Below are positions 16,025 through 24,240 of a stretch of 40,040 bases of DNA, piece after piece. The position numbers and the translations under genes were made by a program. The notes under the pieces are model-generated. The model was not told where the DNA came from. It worked only from the letters and a program-made list of their open reading frames with translations, and did not search any database. The stretch covers positions 1 through 40,040 of the forward strand of contig CAJWOS010000004.1 in the NCBI GenBank assembly GCA_913044235.1, given 5' to 3'. Position 1 is the first letter of the stretch. Every line of letters begins with the position of its first letter. This DNA comes from an uncultured Pseudomonadota bacterium (lineage in GTDB: Bacteria; Myxococcota_A; UBA796; UBA2385).

Positions 16025-17266
16025 ATGGCCACTCGCACCTCCCGGTTCTACCTCTCCGTCTCGTGGCGCAACCTGTTGCGGCACCGACGACGCACTTTCA
16101 TCACCGCCGCCGCGATGGGCTTGGGCATCGCGATGTGCATGGCCACGATCGCCCTTCAAGATGGCATCTACTCGAAGATGTTCGACCTGATGGTCACCCA
16201 GTCCATCGGTCATGTGCAGGTCCATCACCCCGACTACCCGACCAAGAAGCGCGCCCACGACACGCTGCCCGCCAGACTGGTGGAACCGATCGGCGCGCTG
16301 CCCGAGGCCGTCTCGGTGGCCCCTCGCATGTACAGCTTCGCGCTCGCAGGTGGTGCAGAGGCCTCCGCAGGCGCCCAGCTCATCGGCGTGTCTCCGGGCA
16401 TCGAAGCAACCATCACCGGCGTCGACCAGACCGTGATCAATGGCGCCTGGCTCCCTGGCGATCCGGCGATGCAAGCAGTGGTGGGGGCTGACCTCGCCGA
16501 AGAGCTCGAGGTCGGGCCCGGCGATGAGCTGGTGCTCGTGGGCCAGGATGCCTATGGCGGCGTCGCCAACGACCTCTACACCGTGGTGGGCGTGGCCCGC
16601 ACCGGGCAGGTCGCCCGCGACCGCGCCGGAGTCTGGGTACACATCACCGACCTACAGACCTTCCTGGCGATGGAAGACCGCATTCACGAAGTCCTCGTGG
16701 TGGGTGAGGAAGTCAAGCAAGCCGGCACCCTGGGCGATGCGGTCCGGGCCCTCTCCGACAGCGAAACGTCCATCGTGCGCACTTGGGACATGGTGAGTCC
16801 GCAGGCGGCGCAGATGATCACCCTTCAAGAGACCTCGGCCTTCATCGTGCTGGGGATCGTGCTCACCGTCGCCGCTCTCGGGGTGCTCAACACCATGCTC
16901 ATGAGCGTGTTCGAGCGGGTGCAGGAGTTCGGCGTGCTGCGGGCCCTCGGCCTCGCTCCCCGCCAGCTGATGCGCCTGGTCATTACCGAGACGCTGCTGC
17001 TCGCAACTCTCGCCGCAGCGATTGGGCTGGCCCTCGGCGGCTTGCTCGATGCCTACCTCGTCTACGTCGGAATCGACTTCTCGGTCGATGGCAAAGGTCT
17101 CAGCTACATGGGGGTCACGCTCGACCCGGTCATCAGAGCGATCGTGCGGCCCGGTGGAATTATCTTCACCGTGGTCACGGTCTACATCGTCACCCTCCTG
17201 GCCGCGATCTGGCCAGCGGTTCGGGCCGCACGGCTCGAACCCGTCGAAGCCATGCGGGAGATCTGA
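16025..17266 (+). CDS. ABC transporter permease, FtsX/LolC-LolE/MacB type (first of two)
   Basis: 413-residue inner-membrane protein with the MacB/LolC layout: one N-terminal membrane helix after a basic start (SWRNLLRHRRRTFITAAAMGLGIAMCMATIALQDG), a large periplasmic domain of about 230 residues (VHHPDYPTKKRAHDTLPARLVEPIGALP to IVRTWDMVSPQ), and three C-terminal helices of the FtsX domain (SAFIVLGIVLTVAALGVLNTMLMSVFERVQEFGVLRALGLAPRQLMRLV is the hallmark coupling-helix region; two more helices at about 325-345 and 380-400). It ends with the usual RAARLEPVEAMRE. The stop overlaps the start of the second permease (TGATG). With the LolD-like ATPase it should form a mechanotransmitting transporter that extracts or exports substrates on the periplasmic side. 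Confidence 0.9.
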   Translation: MATRTSRFYLSVSWRNLLRHRRRTFITAAAMGLGIAMCMATIALQDGIYSKMFDLMVTQSIGHVQVHHPDYPTKKRAHDTLPARLVEPIGALPEAVSVAPRMYSFALAGGAEASAGAQLIGVSPGIEATITGVDQTVINGAWLPGDPAMQAVVGADLAEELEVGPGDELVLVGQDAYGGVANDLYTVVGVARTGQVARDRAGVWVHITDLQTFLAMEDRIHEVLVVGEEVKQAGTLGDAVRALSDSETSIVRTWDMVSPQAAQMITLQETSAFIVLGIVLTVAALGVLNTMLMSVFERVQEFGVLRALGLAPRQLMRLVITETLLLATLAAAIGLALGGLLDAYLVYVGIDFSVDGKGLSYMGVTLDPVIRAIVRPGGIIFTVVTVYIVTLLAAIWPAVRAARLEPVEAMREI

Positions 17267-18507
17267 TGGCAGCGGTCGGACTCATGCGCCTTGCAGCGCG
17301 CAACCTGCGGAAGAACCTCCGTCGAACCCTCATCACGGCGGCGGCCATCGCCACGGGCCTGGCGCTGTTGATCTTCACCGACAACCTGCAGACGGGCTCC
17401 TACGCCACGATGGTGAGTCGGGGCGTCTCGATGCTAGCCGGTCACGTTGTGGTGCAAGCCGAAGGCTACCAAGACGACCCCGATATGCACCTTCTTGTTC
17501 CGGATGCAGCCGCGGTATCTGCCGCGGTCCATGCGGCAGCACCCAGCGCTCGGGTGGCAAGCCGGGTGCTTATCCAAGGGCTGGTCCAGTCCACGCGCAA
17601 CACCTCGGGTGTGGCCCTCGTGGGCATCGAGCCCAAGGCCGAGGCCACCATCTCCGACTGGTCCGACAAGATCGTGGAGGGCGGTGCATGGCTCGAGCCC
17701 GACGACCAGCGAGGTGTGGTCCTCGGGGCCAAGCTCGCGGAGTCCCTCGAGGTGGAGCTCGGCGATAAGGTTGTGCTGATGGTACAGGGCCAAGACGATG
17801 TCGTGAGCCGACTGTTCCGTGTGCGGGGCCTGCTCCGCACGGGCACCGACTCGGTGGATGGCTTCATGGGCCTCGTGACGGTCGCCGCGGCACAGGCGGC
17901 GCTCGAGCAGCCCGACACCGCGACCATGGTCACCGTCCACCTCGATGACGCCGACCGTGTCGAGGCCGTGCGGGCCGCAGTCCAGCAGTCCATGGGCGAG
18001 CGACCCGTCGAGGTGCTTCCTTGGCAGCAAGCCCTGCCCGAGCTGTACGAATACATCCAGCTCGACCGTCAGTCGTCTCGAGTCATGTTCTTCATCATCG
18101 CGATGATCGTGTGCATGGGTGTGCTCAACACCGTGCTGATGAGCGTGATGGAGCGGGTCCGGGAGTTCGGTGTAATGATGGCCCTCGGCACGCGGCCGGG
18201 CCAGATCTTCCGCATCATTCTCTTTGAAGGCATCCTGCTCGGCTTCTTCTCCTCGCTGCTCGGGCTGGCACTGGGGCTGCTCTTTACTTGGCCGCTGCTT
18301 GCCTATGGCCTCGACTTCAACGAGCTGATGGGCGGCGAAGCAGACGTCGCCGGCATTCCCATCGATGCAGTCATCTATCCCCAGCTCCACTGGTCCGGCA
18401 CCGCTGTCTCGTGTGCCGTCGCGTGGGGCATGACCGTCCTGTCCACCTTGTGGCCCGCCTGGTACGCCGCTCAGCTTGAGCCCGTCCAGGCCATGCGCCA
18501 GCACTGA
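17266..18507 (+). CDS. ABC transporter permease, FtsX/LolC-LolE/MacB type (second of two)
   Basis: 413-residue partner of the preceding permease, same fold: N-terminal MRLAARNLRKNLRRTLITAAAIATGLALLIFTDNLQTGSY with the first membrane helix, a periplasmic domain to about residue 275, and the FtsX domain with MFFIIAMIVCMGVLNTVLMSVMERVREFGVMMALGTRPGQIFRIILFEGILLGFFSSLLGLALGLL, ending AAQLEPVQAMRQH. Its ATG overlaps the TGA of the first permease (TGATG), so both subunits are probably made in equal amounts and work as a heterodimer, as LolC and LolE do. The long open frame continues upstream in another reading phase of the first permease, but only the stretch from 17266 encodes the family. The ATPase gene follows after 35 bp. 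Confidence 0.9.
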   Translation: MAAVGLMRLAARNLRKNLRRTLITAAAIATGLALLIFTDNLQTGSYATMVSRGVSMLAGHVVVQAEGYQDDPDMHLLVPDAAAVSAAVHAAAPSARVASRVLIQGLVQSTRNTSGVALVGIEPKAEATISDWSDKIVEGGAWLEPDDQRGVVLGAKLAESLEVELGDKVVLMVQGQDDVVSRLFRVRGLLRTGTDSVDGFMGLVTVAAAQAALEQPDTATMVTVHLDDADRVEAVRAAVQQSMGERPVEVLPWQQALPELYEYIQLDRQSSRVMFFIIAMIVCMGVLNTVLMSVMERVREFGVMMALGTRPGQIFRIILFEGILLGFFSSLLGLALGLLFTWPLLAYGLDFNELMGGEADVAGIPIDAVIYPQLHWSGTAVSCAVAWGMTVLSTLWPAWYAAQLEPVQAMRQH

Positions 18508-18542
18508 CCGAATCGTCCTCCCACCCAACCGCGGAAACGTCC

Positions 18543-19232
18543 ATGGCCGACTCCATCGTCCAGGTCCGAGATCTCGCCCGAACCTACCAGCAGGGTCAGA
18601 TCGAGGTCCATGCCCTCCGAGGCGTGAGCCTCGACATCGCACCCGGTGAGTTCACCGCCTTGATGGGCCCTTCGGGCTCGGGCAAGACCACCCTCCTCAA
18701 CCAGATCGGTGCCCTCGACACGCCCACCACGGGCAGCGTGCTCATCGACGGCCAAGAGCTCGTGGGAATGGACAAGGTGGCCCGATCCAACCTGCGTCTG
18801 AACCGCATCGGGTTCGTCTTTCAGGCCTACAACCTGATCCCCGTGCTCACGGCCTTCGAAAACGCGGAGTTCGTGCTCATGATGCGTGGAATCGGTCCCG
18901 CCGAGCGCAAGGAGCGGGTGATGCGCACCCTGGCCGCGGTCGGACTCGAAGGGATGGAGCACCGCCTGCCCTCCGAGCTGTCGGGCGGACAGCAGCAGCG
19001 GGTCGCGGTGGCGCGGGCCATCGTGGGAGAGCCGGCGCTCGTGCTCGCCGACGAGCCCACGGCCAACCTCGACTCGAAGACCGGAGATGATCTGCTCGAC
19101 CTGATGAAGTCGCTCAACCAGGAGCAGGGAATCACCTTCGTGTTCGCCACGCATGACCCCAAGGTGATGCAGGCAGCACAACGAGTCGTCACCCTCGTCG
19201 ATGGCAAGATCTCTGAGGACCGCGTCAAGTGA
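18543..19232 (+). CDS. LolD/MacB-type ABC transporter ATP-binding protein
   Basis: 229-residue nucleotide-binding subunit. Walker A GPSGSGKTT at residues 42-50, Q-loop FQAYNLIPVLTAFEN near 97, signature LSGGQQQRVAVARA near 145-158, Walker B LVLADEPTANLDS at about 163-175, and the H-switch ATHD near 199. The residues QAYNLIPVLTAFENAEFVLMMRG are characteristic of the LolD/MacB/FtsE-like export class rather than importers. Length is normal for LolD (about 230). It would power the two FtsX-type permeases encoded just upstream. Its stop overlaps the GTG start of the downstream barrel gene (GTGA), placing that outer-membrane protein firmly in the same translational unit. Confidence 0.94.
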   Translation: MADSIVQVRDLARTYQQGQIEVHALRGVSLDIAPGEFTALMGPSGSGKTTLLNQIGALDTPTTGSVLIDGQELVGMDKVARSNLRLNRIGFVFQAYNLIPVLTAFENAEFVLMMRGIGPAERKERVMRTLAAVGLEGMEHRLPSELSGGQQQRVAVARAIVGEPALVLADEPTANLDSKTGDDLLDLMKSLNQEQGITFVFATHDPKVMQAAQRVVTLVDGKISEDRVK

Positions 19233-20509
19233 GCGGCCTGCTGCTCCTGGTGGGAGTGGCTTCCGCTGCGGAGCTGGAGGTCGGCGGCAACCTCAAGGTG
19301 TTCCACCTCTCCACCTACCCGTACGACAACGACTTCTTCGCGGCCGAGGTCCAAGACGGCTCCGCGTTTGCGCAGCCCTTTCCGCTCGAAAAAGACGCAG
19401 TCCAGGCCAGCGCATCGAGCTCTGGCTTGCTCACATCGCGCCTCACGTTCGAGGTGTATGGCGACCAGTGGAGCTTCGAGCTCCATCCACAGCTCACCAT
19501 CCAACCCGCCGCCGCAGGCACCGGTCTCACCCTCGCACAGACCGGCACCGGCATCCCCGAGGCCGTCGACCTGTCATGGGAGGCGGTCGATGACGACGAG
19601 CTTCTGGTGCAGCTCCGTGCCGACCGCCTGGCCTTCAAATTCGAGCAGGGCCCGGTCGGCGCCACCGTCGGTCGCCAAGCCATCACCTTCGGACGCGGCT
19701 TTTTCTTCACCCCGCTCGATCTCGTAAACCCGTTCTTTCCCACCTCGGTCGACCAAGAGTACAAGCCGGGTGTGGATGCCGCGCGGGTCGACGCCTACTA
19801 CGGGACCGGCGGGCAAGCCACGGTCGCGAGCGCCTATCGAGGCGACTGGGATCTCGACGGCATGGTGCACGCGGTCTACGCCCAGCAGACGCTCGGGCTG
19901 TGGGACATCGGCCTGTTTGGTGGGCTCGTGCAGGGCGACACAGTGGGCGGCATCAGCCTTGCGGGCTCCATCGGACCGGTGAGCCTGCACACCGACACCA
20001 GCGTCACCGAACCCCGCCAAGACGACGAAGACCTGTTCGTGCGCTCCGTGGTGGGTGCCCAAGGCTCGGTCACCCCGACCACCCAGCTCATTGGGGAGGT
20101 CTATGTGCAGACCAACGGAGCCACCGACCCGAGCGACTACCTCGACCAGTACGACAGCCCGCGCTACCGCCGCTCCGAGCTCTGGCTGGCAGGGCGCACC
20201 TACAGCGCGGTCTCCATCACCCAGGAAGTCCGGCCCACCCTGTCTGGCATGCTGGTCTTGATCGCCAACCTCGAAGACCCGAGCGCCCTGGCCGGGCCAA
20301 GCCTGATCTGGAGCGTCTCCGACAACGTGACGGGCAACCTCGGCGCCTACATCGGTCTCGGCGAGCGACCACCGGACTACCAGATCGAGCGCTTCGACAC
20401 CCCCATCGACGCCGGGACGCGCGCCCTTGAGATTGCAGAAGACCCCTTCCGCAGCGAGCTGGGCACCACACCCACCACAGTCTTCGCGAGCATGCAGGCC
20501 TGGTTCTGA
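19229..20509 (+). CDS. Outer-membrane beta-barrel protein of the LolA/ABC operon
   Basis: 426-residue protein beginning with a GTG that overlaps the ATPase stop (GTGA). A short signal peptide (MSGLLLLVGVASAAE) is followed by a strand-rich chain: LEVGGNLKVFHLSTYPY, SSGLLTSRLTFEVYGDQWSFELHPQLTIQP, DRLAFKFEQGPVGATVGRQAITFGRGFFFTPLDLVNPFFPTSVDQEYKPGVDAARVDAYYG, and repeated Gly/Trp/Tyr hairpins. GRQAITFGRGFFFTPLDLVNPFFP resembles a segment often seen in large outer-membrane barrels of this genus of operons. It ends SMQAWF, an aromatic BAM-recognition terminus. No known family assigned. Coupling to the transporter suggests it is the outer-membrane partner or a cargo of the LolA-like route; that is inference. 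Confidence 0.72.
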   Translation: MSGLLLLVGVASAAELEVGGNLKVFHLSTYPYDNDFFAAEVQDGSAFAQPFPLEKDAVQASASSSGLLTSRLTFEVYGDQWSFELHPQLTIQPAAAGTGLTLAQTGTGIPEAVDLSWEAVDDDELLVQLRADRLAFKFEQGPVGATVGRQAITFGRGFFFTPLDLVNPFFPTSVDQEYKPGVDAARVDAYYGTGGQATVASAYRGDWDLDGMVHAVYAQQTLGLWDIGLFGGLVQGDTVGGISLAGSIGPVSLHTDTSVTEPRQDDEDLFVRSVVGAQGSVTPTTQLIGEVYVQTNGATDPSDYLDQYDSPRYRRSELWLAGRTYSAVSITQEVRPTLSGMLVLIANLEDPSALAGPSLIWSVSDNVTGNLGAYIGLGERPPDYQIERFDTPIDAGTRALEIAEDPFRSELGTTPTTVFASMQAWF

Positions 20510-20566
20510 GCGACCACCGGATAGACCGGCTGCGCAAGCCAAGCCGGCTGCGCGAGGAGGCGAGCG

Positions 20567-22951
20567 ATGTCTGTGGCTCTGATGCTCTGGCTACTCGGTG
20601 TGGCCACCGCCGGTGAGGCGGTGCCCGGCCTGGAACAGATCATGGCCCACCCGGACTGGGTGGCCCGCTCCCCCTACGCGCCGGGCTTTGGCCTCGACAG
20701 CCGCACGGTCTGGTACCGCCGCAAGCAGGCCGGCAGCGACGACGCCGACTGGTGGACGGTGGGTGTGCGGGGTGGAGAGCCAGTGCAGGTGGGCGACACC
20801 GCCCGCGAGCAGGCGCTCGCACCCGGCGGCGTGCTGCGAGACGACGGTCGCTATCGGCTGACCACAGTGGGCGGCGCTGTGTGGGTGGTCGATCGCAAAG
20901 AAGGCGCCCACCCTCTCACCACGCCCAATGTGCACGCCCGCCAGCCAGGCTTTCTGACCGACGGTCGTGTGGCATGGCGCCAGCACAACACCTGGCTGGC
21001 GGCCGCCCTCGATGGCATCGACCCCACCCCTCTGGTGACCCTCGTGCTTGAGGATGACCCCGCCGACGCATCCCCCGACAGCTTCCTCGAAGCGCAGCAG
21101 CTGCGGCTGTTTCCCTCCCTGGCGAGGTCACAGGCCGAGAGAGAGCGCCACCGCACCGAAAGTACAGAGCGTGCCCTCCGAGATGACTTTGTCTCACGCG
21201 AGGTCTTTTTCGGCGACGGTCGGGAGCTCGTGGACCAGAGCCTCAGCCCCGATGGCGCGTGGCTGCTGGTGGTGGACCGACCGAAGCCGGCCACCCCCGA
21301 GCGCGACCCCATGCCCGCCTTCGTGACCGCCTCCGGCTATGTAGAGACCTCGGAGCTCCGCCCCAAAGTGGGGACCGGGGCCCGCGAAGACGTCTCGGTG
21401 TGGCTCGTGCCTGTCGACCAGGGCGACCCGATCTCCGTCGCCCTCGACCGGCTGCCCGGTCGCAGCGAAGACCCGCTCGCCCACATTCGCGCCGAGCCGC
21501 TGCCCGATGACCGACCCCTGCGCCCCGTCACTCTCTACCGACACGCCTGGACCGACTCGGGAAGCCAGCTCGCCCTACAGCTGCACAGCATCGACGACAA
21601 GGACCGGTGGACCGTGGTGGTCGACCTCTCCACCGTGGACCGCACCGAGCGAGCCAGCGCCCATACCCCCACCGTCGTAGACCACCTGCACGACCCGGCA
21701 TGGATCGCCTGGCCCTTCAACCACCTCGCCTGGCTGCCCGACGACACTCTGTGGTTCCAGTCCGAAGCCAGCGGCTACGCCCACCTCTACCGCTGGGATG
21801 GCGCCAATACGCAGGCTCTGACCGAGGGACGCTGGGAGGTATACGACCCCGCGGCCACCGCAGACGGTCGCTGGATCTACTTCAGCGGCAACGTCGAGCG
21901 ACCCGGCCACTACGAAGTGTACCGAGTGCCCACCGCCGGCGGCCCCATCGAGGCCGTCACCGCACTCGGTGGGGTCAACGACTTCCGTCTCTCTCCCGAC
22001 GACCGGTCCATCGTCATCGAGCACTCCGAGGTGCTCCGCCCGCCAGAGCTCTATGTGCAGGCCGCGAGACCCGGTGCGCCGGCCCGGCAGCTCACCGACA
22101 CCATCGAGCCCACCTGGGCTGCCATCGACTGGATGGTCCCCGAAATCCTGCCCATCCCGTCTACCCACACCGAGGCCCCCATCTGGTCGCGGGTGTACCG
22201 CCCCACTGAGCCGCCACCCCAAGGTGGCCGACCCGCCGTCGTGTTCGTGCACGGTGCGGGCTATCTGCAGAACAGCCACGAGGGCTGGAGCGCCTACTTC
22301 CGCGAGATGATGTTCCACTCCCTGCTCGTGGAGCAAGGCTACGTGGTGCTCGACATGGACTACCGGGCAAGCCGAGGCTACGGGCGCGACTGGCGCACCG
22401 CCATCTACCGCCAGATGGGGCATCCCGAGCTGCAAGACCTCGCCGATGGCATCACCTGGCTCACCGAAAACGCCCACGTCGACCCAGCCCGCGTGGGCAT
22501 CTACGGCGGCTCATATGGCGGGTTCATCACCTTCATGGCCCTGTTCAAGCAGCCCGAGCTGTGGGCGGCCGGTGCTGCTCTGCGCCCAGTGACCGACTGG
22601 TCGAACTACAACGACGGCTACACCCGCGCGATCCTCAACACGCCCGAAGTCGATCCCGAAGCCTACCGCCGCAGCTCCCCCATCGAGCACGCCGAGGGCC
22701 TCGAAGACCCCTTGCTCATCTGCCACGGGATGGTGGACAGCAATGTGCCGTACCAAGACAGCGTGCGCCTCGCCCAGCGCCTCATCGAGCTGCGCAAGAC
22801 CGGCTGGGAGCTGGCCAGCTACCCCATCGAAGGCCACGGCTTCACCGAGCCGGCATCATGGCTCGACGAGTACCGCCGCATCTACGCCCTGTTCGAGCGC
22901 ACCATCGGCCGCGTGCCTACACCTCTGGCACCGAAACCGGACGGAACATGA
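20567..22951 (+). CDS. Exported S9 family (prolyl oligopeptidase/DPP IV-like) serine peptidase
   Basis: 794-residue protein with a signal peptide (MSVALMLWLLGVATAGEA), a beta-propeller N-terminal region (about 30-530) and a C-terminal alpha/beta-hydrolase. Catalytic residues are visible: Ser649 in GGSYGG, Asp724 in GMVDSNVPY and His757 in EGHGF. RGYGRDWRTAIYRQMGHPELQDLADGITWLTENAHVDPARVGIYGG is diagnostic of the S9B/S9C branch (dipeptidyl aminopeptidase or acylaminoacyl peptidase type), which cleaves short peptides, often after Pro. GAGGAGG seven bases upstream of the ATG supports the start; the decamer CCGGCTGCGC is repeated at 20526-20535 and 20544-20553 just before it. It follows the barrel gene by 57 bp and may belong to the same operon. 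Its 3' end overlaps the convergent AlkB-like gene by 35 bp. Confidence 0.92.
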   Translation: MSVALMLWLLGVATAGEAVPGLEQIMAHPDWVARSPYAPGFGLDSRTVWYRRKQAGSDDADWWTVGVRGGEPVQVGDTAREQALAPGGVLRDDGRYRLTTVGGAVWVVDRKEGAHPLTTPNVHARQPGFLTDGRVAWRQHNTWLAAALDGIDPTPLVTLVLEDDPADASPDSFLEAQQLRLFPSLARSQAERERHRTESTERALRDDFVSREVFFGDGRELVDQSLSPDGAWLLVVDRPKPATPERDPMPAFVTASGYVETSELRPKVGTGAREDVSVWLVPVDQGDPISVALDRLPGRSEDPLAHIRAEPLPDDRPLRPVTLYRHAWTDSGSQLALQLHSIDDKDRWTVVVDLSTVDRTERASAHTPTVVDHLHDPAWIAWPFNHLAWLPDDTLWFQSEASGYAHLYRWDGANTQALTEGRWEVYDPAATADGRWIYFSGNVERPGHYEVYRVPTAGGPIEAVTALGGVNDFRLSPDDRSIVIEHSEVLRPPELYVQAARPGAPARQLTDTIEPTWAAIDWMVPEILPIPSTHTEAPIWSRVYRPTEPPPQGGRPAVVFVHGAGYLQNSHEGWSAYFREMMFHSLLVEQGYVVLDMDYRASRGYGRDWRTAIYRQMGHPELQDLADGITWLTENAHVDPARVGIYGGSYGGFITFMALFKQPELWAAGAALRPVTDWSNYNDGYTRAILNTPEVDPEAYRRSSPIEHAEGLEDPLLICHGMVDSNVPYQDSVRLAQRLIELRKTGWELASYPIEGHGFTEPASWLDEYRRIYALFERTIGRVPTPLAPKPDGT

Positions 22952-23519
22952 CCGCCATCCGTGGCCCCGCACGGCGGCACTTCGGAATGGCGTGCTCGTA
23001 GGTGGCCTGACAGCTGCCCCCCATCACGAGCAAGTCGCCCCATCCCACATTCCAGCCCATCGACGCCCCGCCACCTGCTCGCCGGATCAGGAAGCGTCGC
23101 GGCTCCCCGAGCGAGACCACCGCCACCACGGTGTCCCAACGCCGATCCCCCATGCGGTCGCCGTGAAAGGCCACACTGTCTCGACCATCGCGGTACAGCG
23201 CCAGCGACACGTGCCACTCGGGATGCCCATACTGCGCCGACAGCGCGCGGCCGATCTGCGTGAGCACCGGGTGACCCGGACCATCGCGCGGCACCCGACC
23301 CATCAGCCGCGGCACCGACACCACACGGTCGTACATGGGCCGCTCGTGCGCCTGCCAGCGCGTGGTGGACCGTAGGTGATCGAACACGGCACCGTGGCCC
23401 TTCACCCATCCCGACACATGATCAACCCAAGCGCCCTCAGCAAGCGAAGTCCGCATACGACCGGCCATGGCCCCATCCACCGACGGACGGCCACGTCCGA
23501 GAAAGCTCAGCTGCATCAT
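22917..23519 (-). CDS. AlkB-type 2-oxoglutarate/Fe(II) dioxygenase (alkylation repair)
   Basis: 200-residue oxygenase of the AlkB superfamily, which removes methyl lesions such as 1-methyladenine and 3-methylcytosine from nucleic acids. Iron ligands are seen as His119 and Asp121 (AFHGDRMG) and His176 (YEHAIPK); the 2-oxoglutarate-binding arginines are Arg187 and Arg193 (PRMAVMFRP). SLALYRDGRDSVAFHGDRMG and the GWGDLLVMGGSCQATYEHAIPK block match the subgroup common in actinobacteria. The start is the ATG at 23519, which has AGAGGTG upstream; a GTG two codons earlier is possible. A LexA-type box lies 22 bp before this ATG. It overlaps the end of the convergent S9 peptidase gene by 35 bp. Confidence 0.9.
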   Translation of the reverse strand: MMQLSFLGRGRPSVDGAMAGRMRTSLAEGAWVDHVSGWVKGHGAVFDHLRSTTRWQAHERPMYDRVVSVPRLMGRVPRDGPGHPVLTQIGRALSAQYGHPEWHVSLALYRDGRDSVAFHGDRMGDRRWDTVVAVVSLGEPRRFLIRRAGGGASMGWNVGWGDLLVMGGSCQATYEHAIPKCRRAGPRMAVMFRPVSVPEV

Positions 23520-23540
23520 CCACACCTCTTGGCGGGAATG

Positions 23541-23560
23541 TACTGTACACTTGTACAGTT
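23541..23560 (-). promoter_or_regulatory. LexA (SOS) box upstream of the AlkB-type gene
   Basis: CTGTACACTTGTACAG (23543-23558) is a perfect dyad (CTGTACA-CT-TGTACAG) and fits the E. coli-type LexA consensus CTGT-N8-ACAG, with TA before it as in the extended TACTGT...ACAGTA box. It sits 22 bp upstream of the AlkB-like start, where a repressor would block transcription. The gene on the other side points away and ends at 23592, so only the AlkB gene should be controlled. Confidence 0.75.
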
Positions 23561-23591
23561 GTCGAGCCGCTTCGACGATGCCCCCGCGCTC

Positions 23592-24002
23592 CTATGCCTT
23601 CTGCTCGGCCTGGTATCCCCGGTATGCGCACCACAGGGTACCGACCGCCAGCACCGTGCCTACGGGAAAGTGGGTCACCGCGAGCGATGCCGCTACGATC
23701 GCCATGAGGTGGCGCCACCAGGTCCCGCGCCACAACCCCCATACCGCCAGTGCAGCGGGAATCGCCTGGATCACCAGGAAGAGGGTCAGCAGGATCCCCA
23801 CGCCTCCGAACAGCCCTCCCGCTGCAATCGCGGCGAGCTCGTCTTCGGCCACGCCGATCGCCCCGAACAGGCCACCCATCCCCACAAAGATCGCCGTGAG
23901 TAGCAGTCCACCCACGACTTGCAGCATCACGTGTCCGGCCATGAATCCAGCGGCCAGGCGGTCTTGAAAGACGGCGTCGGGACTGCGCTCAGTGGAAGAC
24001 AT
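23592..24002 (-). CDS. Small membrane protein, unknown function
   Basis: 136-residue protein with about four membrane helices: GHVMLQVVGGLLLTAIFVGMGGLFGAIGV, LAAIAAGGLFGGVGILLTLFLVIQAIPAALAVWGLW, LMAIVAASLAVTHFPVGTVLAVGTLWCAYRGYQAEQ. The N-terminal 20 residues are polar and cytoplasmic (MSSTERSPDAVFQDRLA). The ATG at 24002 has GGAGCC six bases upstream; the frame runs 46 codons further up without hydrophobic content, so that part is not used. It is a standalone gene with 66 bp to the AlkB start. I recognise no family; a Phe/Gly-rich helix pattern is consistent with DUF-type inner-membrane proteins. Confidence 0.6.
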   Translation of the reverse strand: MSSTERSPDAVFQDRLAAGFMAGHVMLQVVGGLLLTAIFVGMGGLFGAIGVAEDELAAIAAGGLFGGVGILLTLFLVIQAIPAALAVWGLWRGTWWRHLMAIVAASLAVTHFPVGTVLAVGTLWCAYRGYQAEQKA

Positions 24003-24240
24003 CCTGGCTCCATGTTCGCGGAAGGTTCGAGCAGGCTCCACGGAGTATTGCACCCACGGTCGCACCGCCTTGCTGCTGTGCACATCACCCGTGATCAGCG
24101 TGCTCACTGATGCAACGATCCTCGACCGACAGCCTCCCAAAATGCTGGGGGCCTGACGAGCTGCGGCCCACCCGATCGACTCCCGTCATGTTGCGCGGCA
24201 CCCTATCCACAACCACCTGTCGGGCGAGAATACCCGAGCT

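Noticed and set aside
17434..18642. 402-codon minus-strand frame opposite the second permease
   Set aside because: His/Gly-rich shadow; the plus strand has complete FtsX motifs.
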